This document shows, piece by piece, positions 35,629 through 40,676 of a stretch of DNA of 40,676 nt. Origin of the DNA: Xanthobacteraceae bacterium (lineage in GTDB: Bacteria > Pseudomonadota > Alphaproteobacteria > Rhizobiales > Xanthobacteraceae). A program made the position numbers and the translations under genes. The stretch is taken from the NCBI GenBank assembly GCA_019748335.1, contig JAIEPP010000191.1, forward strand, positions 1-40,676, read 5' to 3'. Under the pieces are notes generated by a model that saw nothing but the letters and a program-made list of their open reading frames with translations, made no database searches and had not been told where the DNA came from. Position 1 is the first letter of the stretch; every line of letters begins with the position of its first letter.

Positions 35629-36360
35629 TCAGTCGACCGACCGCGGTATGGTGATCGAGAAGGTCGAGCCTTCTCCCTCGATAGACCGCACCGTGACGGG
35701 GTGCCGGAGAATGCCTGCTGTCTCCCGGACGATGTAAAGACCGAGACCGAGGCCAGTTGTCGCGCCGACACTCTCGCCGCGCTGAAACGCGTCGAATATC
35801 CTTGACAGGTCGACCTCGGATATCCCGCGCCCCTCGTCGCTGATGTCGATCATGACATCCTGGGACGTTGCGCGACAGCGCACGCTCACGCGGGATCCGC
35901 GGGACGAATACTTCACCGCGTTACCCACCAGGTTGCGTAATATCGTTCTGAGCAGGGTAGGATCGGAGCGGATCGCCACCGGATTGCGGCTGATGACCAG
36001 TTCGATGCCGCATGAATCGGCATATTCGGCCCAGTCGCTCTCGATACCATTGAGCACGCCCGTCAGATCAACAGGCTGGACCGAAGGTTGAAGGGAGGCA
36101 GCGATCTGGGAAGAGTGAGCAAGCTCGCTCAACTCGACATCGAGACGAAATAGAGCATCCAGCGCCAGCGAAAGTCGCTTCGCCGTGTGCGTTTCGATTC
36201 CGTCCAGCATCGCCCGCTCGATCGACATGACCGCAACCTGTAACGGCTGCTTCAAATCGTGGCCCGCCACGGCCATGATGCGTGCCATCCCGAGCTTGGC
36301 CGCTTCAACGCTTCCACGAGAATCCACTGAATGGGTGCTGTCGACGTTTGGATGGTTCAT
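35629..36360 (-). CDS. Sensor histidine kinase (HisKA-HATPase core only)
   Basis: H-box MAVAGHDLKQPLQVAVMSIERAM; N-box LRNLVGNAVKYSSRG; DISDEGRGIS; GLGLGLYIVRETAG. No TM or sensor domain visible. Confidence 0.88.
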   Translation of the reverse strand: MNHPNVDSTHSVDSRGSVEAAKLGMARIMAVAGHDLKQPLQVAVMSIERAMLDGIETHTAKRLSLALDALFRLDVELSELAHSSQIAASLQPSVQPVDLTGVLNGIESDWAEYADSCGIELVISRNPVAIRSDPTLLRTILRNLVGNAVKYSSRGSRVSVRCRATSQDVMIDISDEGRGISEVDLSRIFDAFQRGESVGATTGLGLGLYIVRETAGILRHPVTVRSIEGEGSTFSITIPRSVD

Positions 36361-36500
36361 GCCGTCACCGTCTGTTTGCCTGCTGTTGTTCCCAGCATCG
36401 CAACATCCTGAACGACATGTAACCATACGGACGTCTATGCCGTGGCCTCCTTAGGCAGGTGCCAGCAAAACTGTGCGGACCATACTGCGCGCCGTTCGCG

Positions 36501-36752
36501 TCAGAGGGCACCGAGCGCTTCGATCATGGCCCAGACGCCCGGCCGTCCGTCGCCTAACGCAGTCAGGCCTCCCATCGCGACGCCAAAGCGCTCATAGTCG
36601 TTCCTGAATACGCCATTCGCCTCCGCGCTTGTGTCGCCAATCGGCTCAAAACCGGGCTTTCTGATGCGTTCCACGATTTCGGGTTCGTGATCAGGCGACT
36701 TTTTGCATGCTCGACAGCGCGTGTTCCGCCGTCCGACTTCACCACCTACCAA
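36501..36752 (-). pseudogene. Possible C-terminal remnant of a TctC/Bug-type solute-binding protein
   Basis: [36 protein letters not shown] resembles the extreme C-terminus of Bug proteins; no N-terminal part present. Confidence 0.3.
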
Positions 36753-36862
36753 TGTATAGGCCGACCTACATCTGCGCTGAATGTCGCCGGAGAGGTTATT
36801 TGCACAAGGTCCCGTCTGGCGGCTGCGTCCGCGTCACGACGTCCGTCCGAGCGATGCCAACC

Positions 36863-37832
36863 ATGAACCTACATAGCGACCACCCGACTCGCCGCGACGT
36901 CCTCACCGGCGCCTTAGCTATCGCCAGCACCGTGGCTCTCCGCCCGCAATCCCCCGGGGCAATTCCCGATGATCTTCTCCCACTGAAAGGCAATCCTTAC
37001 ATGACGACCGGCTTCGTAAAAACATCCGACGGCACGCAGATTTTCTACAAGGATTGGGGATCAGGTCAGCCGATCGTGTTCCATCATGGCTGGCCGCTGT
37101 CTGCCGACGATTGGGATCCGCAGATGCTATTCTTCCTGCAGAAGGGCTATCGCGTGATCGCGCACGATCGGCGTGGACACGGGCGCTCTAGCCAGACGGA
37201 TCACGGCAACGACATGGACACCTACGCCGCCGACGTTGCGGCACTCGCAAAAGAGCTTGATCTGAGAGATGCCGTCCACGTCGGCATTCGACGGGCGGTG
37301 GCGAAGTCACGCGCTACGTAGCGCAACACGGCAAGGGCCGGGTCGCCAAGGCCGTGCTGATCGGCGCGGTACCGCCATGGTCCAATCCGAATCGAATCCG
37401 GGTGGTCTGCCCCTGGAGGTCTTCGACCGCTTCCGAAAATCGTTGGCCCTCAACCGGGGCCAGTTCTTTCTCGAAATGGCGAGCGGGCCGTTCTACGGGT
37501 TCAATCGACCGAACGCCGTCACATCCGAAGCCACTGTGCGTAACTGGTGGCGTCAGGCCATGAACGGCGGCGCCAAGGCGCATTTCGATTGCATCAAGGC
37601 GTTTGCTGAAACCGACTTCACGGCAGACCTCAAGGCGATCACCGTCCCCACGTTCTTCATGCACGGCGAGGACGACCAGATCGTGCCGATCGACGATTCC
37701 GCGCGCCTTGCGGTCCATCTTGTCGACAACGCAAAGCTCAAAAGCTATCCTGGTTTCCCGCATGGGATGTGCACCACGCATCCCCAGACGATCAACGCCG
37801 ATCTGCTGGCCTTCATTGAAGGCCGACTCTAG
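36863..37832 (+). pseudogene. Chloroperoxidase-type alpha/beta hydrolase with two frameshifts
   Basis: [42 protein letters not shown]...DAVHVG in one frame. [H][30 protein letters not shown] in a second frame. [23 protein letters not shown]...VPTFFMHGEDDQIVPIDDSA...FPHGMCTTHP in a third. Confidence 0.88.
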
Positions 37833-37878
37833 CATAGATCGCCGCGCGCGATGGGGTGCCTGCCCCACCAATCTCGGC

Positions 37879-38388
37879 ATCGTTGACCAACGTCGTGAGG
37901 TCGCGGTGTCGCCGCATTACTATTACGGTCGGGATCACCGTTGGGAGGTGCACGGACGGCTCGAGGTGTTCGAACACGATGCCGGCGCCTTCGATGGGCA
38001 GGTCCCTAGAGCCTCGACGGCTTCCGCAAAGTCGGGCGCTGACTTCATGCCCGAGCTCAAGCCCTACATCGAGGACGGCAAGACGGTAATCCGCTCTCCG
38101 CACAAGCTTTACGTGCCGCAGGCCAACGACTTGACGCTGCAGCTCCGCAAGTAGCGCGTCGATCAAGTTATCCTCGCCTGTATGCTGGCGAACATGTGCG
38201 TCGAATCCAATCTGCGCGATCTGCTCGAAAGCGGGTTTGAGGTCGCGGTCGTCTGGGATACGGTCGCGGCGCCGAAGATCCTGGAAGGCGACGGCTATCA
38301 GGCGACGATCATCAACTTCCGCTACATGGCCAGCAGGCTGTGGACCACGAAGCAAACCGTTCAATCTCTGAGCGTCGGCCAAGCCTGA
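37879..38388 (+). pseudogene. Isochorismatase-like cysteine hydrolase remnant (5' truncated, in-frame TAG)
   Basis: GIVDQRREVAVSPHYYYGRDHRWEVHGRLEVFEHDAGAFD...SGADFMPELKPYIEDGKTVIRSPHKLYVPQANDLTLQLRK-*-RVDQVILACMLANMCVESNLRDLLESGFEVAVVWDTVAAPKILEGDGYQATIINFRYMASRLWTT; TAG at 38152-38154 in the same frame. Confidence 0.75.
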
Positions 38389-38614
38389 TCCCTCCCGCGG
38401 GCAAAGCCCCGTCGAATTCTCGCTCCTTACCAGCCGAACGCTGGTGCTGCGACATCGCGATAAGGTTCGACCGCAGCACACCGAGGCGATGCAATATCTC
38501 CTTTGGTATGGCCTCACCCGACGATCGAACGGCATTGATGCACCTTGGTCGGGCTCGTCACGAGGTTTGAACTGATCCACCCTGCGGTGCGTGATCAATG
38601 AGGGAGATGAGAGA

Positions 38615-39136
38615 ATGAACAGTCGGCGCAAGATTCTGCGATTGGCCATTGCAGTGGCAACCGCCTCGGCGGCATTCGTTGGCTACGCTCATGCGAGGGA
38701 GATGGGAATGCCGGACATCAAGCGGCTACACAGTACCTATTCGTTTCAGGACACCGTCGACAAACTGCGCGCGGCGCTTGAGGGCAAAGGGTTCACGGTG
38801 TTTTCGGTGATCGACCAACGCCAAGCAGCAAACTCCGTGGGCCTCGACATGCCGCCGACGACTCTGCTGATTTATGGCAATCCAAAAGGGGGTACGCCGC
38901 TGATGCTGGCAGCTCCGGACTTCGCGCTGGAACTTCCACTGAAGGTACTGGTGCGAGAGGACAGTGACAAGAAGGTGTCAGTCGTCTTCACACCCGCCAC
39001 CGCGCTCGATGGGCGGCATGGCTTGCCCCCAGGGCTCGCCGCGAAGCTGGGCGGTGCCGAGCTGGTGATCGTCGCAGCGATCGGAGTGCCAAATACTGAA
39101 CCGCCCCAACCAGCCCCACAGGGAACGACCAGATGA
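38615..39136 (+). CDS. DUF302 domain protein, exported
   Basis: Signal-like N-terminus; IKRLHSTYSFQDTVDKLRAALEGKGFTVFSVIDQRQAANSVGLDMPPTTLLIYGNPKGGTPLMLAAPDFALELPLKVLV. Confidence 0.9.
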   Translation: MNSRRKILRLAIAVATASAAFVGYAHAREMGMPDIKRLHSTYSFQDTVDKLRAALEGKGFTVFSVIDQRQAANSVGLDMPPTTLLIYGNPKGGTPLMLAAPDFALELPLKVLVREDSDKKVSVVFTPATALDGRHGLPPGLAAKLGGAELVIVAAIGVPNTEPPQPAPQGTTR

Positions 39137-40389
39137 AGCCAGTCTCGCAAGACAAGCTGCGAAAGCTAACGCGACGCGGCATGCTCCGCGGCACCGTAGG
39201 TTTGCTAGGTGCCACCGCCGCTACGACGGTGAAGGCCGACAGCCTGCTGGACGTGCCGCCGCGCGGCCCCGGCGGACTGCTGTCGGCCACCAGCGAACGA
39301 TCGAGGTTCGTGCATCTGGCGCGTATTCCCGAGTCCACACCGGGGCGGCGCCCGGTCGACCCGAGCGAGGCCATCAACTCCAAGGCGCCAATCGACAGGC
39401 TGGTCGGATCGATCACGCCGGCGGACCTGCACTACGAGCGCAGCCATTCAGGCGTGCCCGACATCGATCCTGCCCAGCATCGCCTGCTGGTGCACGGCGA
39501 GGTGAAGAAGCAGCGGGTCTTCACCATGAACGACCTACAGGCGATGCCGACGGTGTCGCGCATCGCGTTTCTAGAATGCACTGGCAATGGCTGGGAGAAC
39601 TGGAAGGAGGCGCCCCCCGATCTCACCGTGCAGAACACCCACGGACTGATCAGCACCAACGAGTGGACCGGCGTGCCGCTGTCCTACCTGATTGACGTGG
39701 TCGGCGTTGATCCGCGCTCCACCTGGATGCTGGCGGAAGGGGGCGACGGGTCCGCCGTCGCGCGCAGCATTCCGCTCACCGACGAGATCATCGCCGAGGG
39801 TATTCTCGCCTATGGGCAGAACGGCGAGCCGCTACGCCCCGCTCACGGCTTTCCGCTGCGGCTTTTTCTACCCGGCTTCGAAGGCAACCTCAATATCAAG
39901 TGGCTCCGCCGGTTGAAATTCGGCCACCGTCCGTTCATGACGCGCTGGGAGACCGCGCGCTACACCCAGCTCCAGGCCGACGGCGAGGCCCGGCAGTTTC
40001 AACTGCACCAGGGCGTCAATTCGGTGATCACAAGCCCTTCGGGGATGATGCAGATCCGCCCAGGATACAACCGCATCACCGGGCTGGCCTGGAGCGGCCG
40101 CGGCCGCATCGAACGCGTCGAGATCAGCACAGACGGTGCCAAGACGTGGCGCGACGCTCATCTCCCCGGTTCCGCGCTGCCGAAAGCGCAAACCCGGTTT
40201 CAGGCCGATTGGGTGTGGGACGGCAAGCCGACCAAGATTGTGAGCCGCTCGACCGACGAGAAGAGGCACGTGCAGCCGGATCGGGCATCGTTCATCGCCA
40301 GGACGGGGACCAACGCGCTTTTTCACTACAATGCCCAGCAAACCTGGGCGATCGACCAGAACGGGATGGTGCGCAATGTCTTGTCCTAG
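39133..40389 (+). CDS. soxC: Sulfite dehydrogenase molybdenum subunit SoxC
   Basis: RRGMLRGTVGLLGAT signal; RLVGSITPADLHYERSHSGVPDIDPAQHRLLVHG; FLECTGNGWENWKEAPPDLTVQNTHGLISTNEWTGVPLSYL. Confidence 0.92.
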   Translation: MKPVSQDKLRKLTRRGMLRGTVGLLGATAATTVKADSLLDVPPRGPGGLLSATSERSRFVHLARIPESTPGRRPVDPSEAINSKAPIDRLVGSITPADLHYERSHSGVPDIDPAQHRLLVHGEVKKQRVFTMNDLQAMPTVSRIAFLECTGNGWENWKEAPPDLTVQNTHGLISTNEWTGVPLSYLIDVVGVDPRSTWMLAEGGDGSAVARSIPLTDEIIAEGILAYGQNGEPLRPAHGFPLRLFLPGFEGNLNIKWLRRLKFGHRPFMTRWETARYTQLQADGEARQFQLHQGVNSVITSPSGMMQIRPGYNRITGLAWSGRGRIERVEISTDGAKTWRDAHLPGSALPKAQTRFQADWVWDGKPTKIVSRSTDEKRHVQPDRASFIARTGTNALFHYNAQQTWAIDQNGMVRNVLS

Positions 40390-40600
40390 CCAAGCTGCGA
40401 TCGGCCTCACCGCCCTGCTCGCCTGCACCAGCATCGCTACTGCCGCGGAGTTCGGCCGTCCGGCCACGCCGGAGGAGATCAAAGCCTGGAACATCGACGT
40501 GTTACCGGACGGTACAGGTCTGCCAGCGGGCAAAGGCGACGTCGCCCATGGGCGTCAGGTGTTCGAGGACAATTGCGCGGCCTGTCACGGCGCGAAGGGC
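40376..40600 (+). pseudogene. SoxD-like cytochrome c, interrupted after its heme motif by an IS end
   Basis: Signal peptide, EFGRPATPEEIKAWNIDVLPDGTGLPAGKGDVAHGRQVFEDNCAACHGAKG, then non-homologous CHSACNIDPLSRGIGVQN-stop. Confidence 0.75.
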
Positions 40601-40676
40601 TGTCATTCGGCCTGCAATATTGACCCCCTAAGCCGGGGGATCGGCGTCCAAAATTGACCCCCTACAGGTTGGTCTG
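40601..40676. mobile_element. End of an IS21-family-like insertion sequence (rest outside window)
   Basis: TGTCATTCGGCCTG terminus. 34-bp-spaced repeats CAATATTGACCCCCTA (40615-40630) and CAAAATTGACCCCCTA (40649-40664), like the multiple transposase-binding repeats of IS21-type ends. Confidence 0.72.

Noticed and set aside
1-40676. CRISPR arrays, prophage structural genes, known anti-phage defence cassettes
   Set aside because: No regularly spaced repeats, cas genes, phage structural motifs or recognisable defence modules were seen on either strand; only an integrase fragment and an IS end.

Overview
This is a high-GC alphaproteobacterial chromosomal window. Its style resembles Bradyrhizobium or Rhodopseudomonas, but that is inference; no marker gene was checked. 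Left part (1-14.5 kb): an RND efflux operon, an IalB-like protein, a sulfatase divergent from a TetR regulator, an Hsp20 gene with what looks like a ROSE RNA thermometer leader, a livKHMGF-type branched-chain amino acid ABC operon and a spermidine-synthase-like gene. Next come tRNA-Gln(CTG) and a truncated N-terminal fragment of a tyrosine integrase, probably the scar of a tRNA-targeted island. The centre (18-31 kb) is a large formate dehydrogenase (FDH) locus. It holds FDH alpha/beta/gamma, a small Tat peptide, an HTH-TorD fusion chaperone, five poorly characterised cytosolic proteins (DUF3305, DUF3306, DUF6352-like, DUF6505-like and a biotin/lipoate-ligase-like protein), and a divergent pair encoding a multi-[4Fe-4S] protein and an Mrp/NBP35 ATPase. 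This locus is the best candidate for an under-described system. The right part (31-40.7 kb) is an accessory, partly decayed region with NmrA, alpha/beta hydrolase, MBL-fold and histidine kinase genes. It also has a twice-frameshifted chloroperoxidase-type hydrolase, an isochorismatase remnant with an in-frame stop, and a DUF302-soxC-soxD segment. The soxD-like cytochrome gene is cut just after its heme motif by an apparent IS21-type element end at the window edge. Family names come from reading protein motifs; no database search was run.
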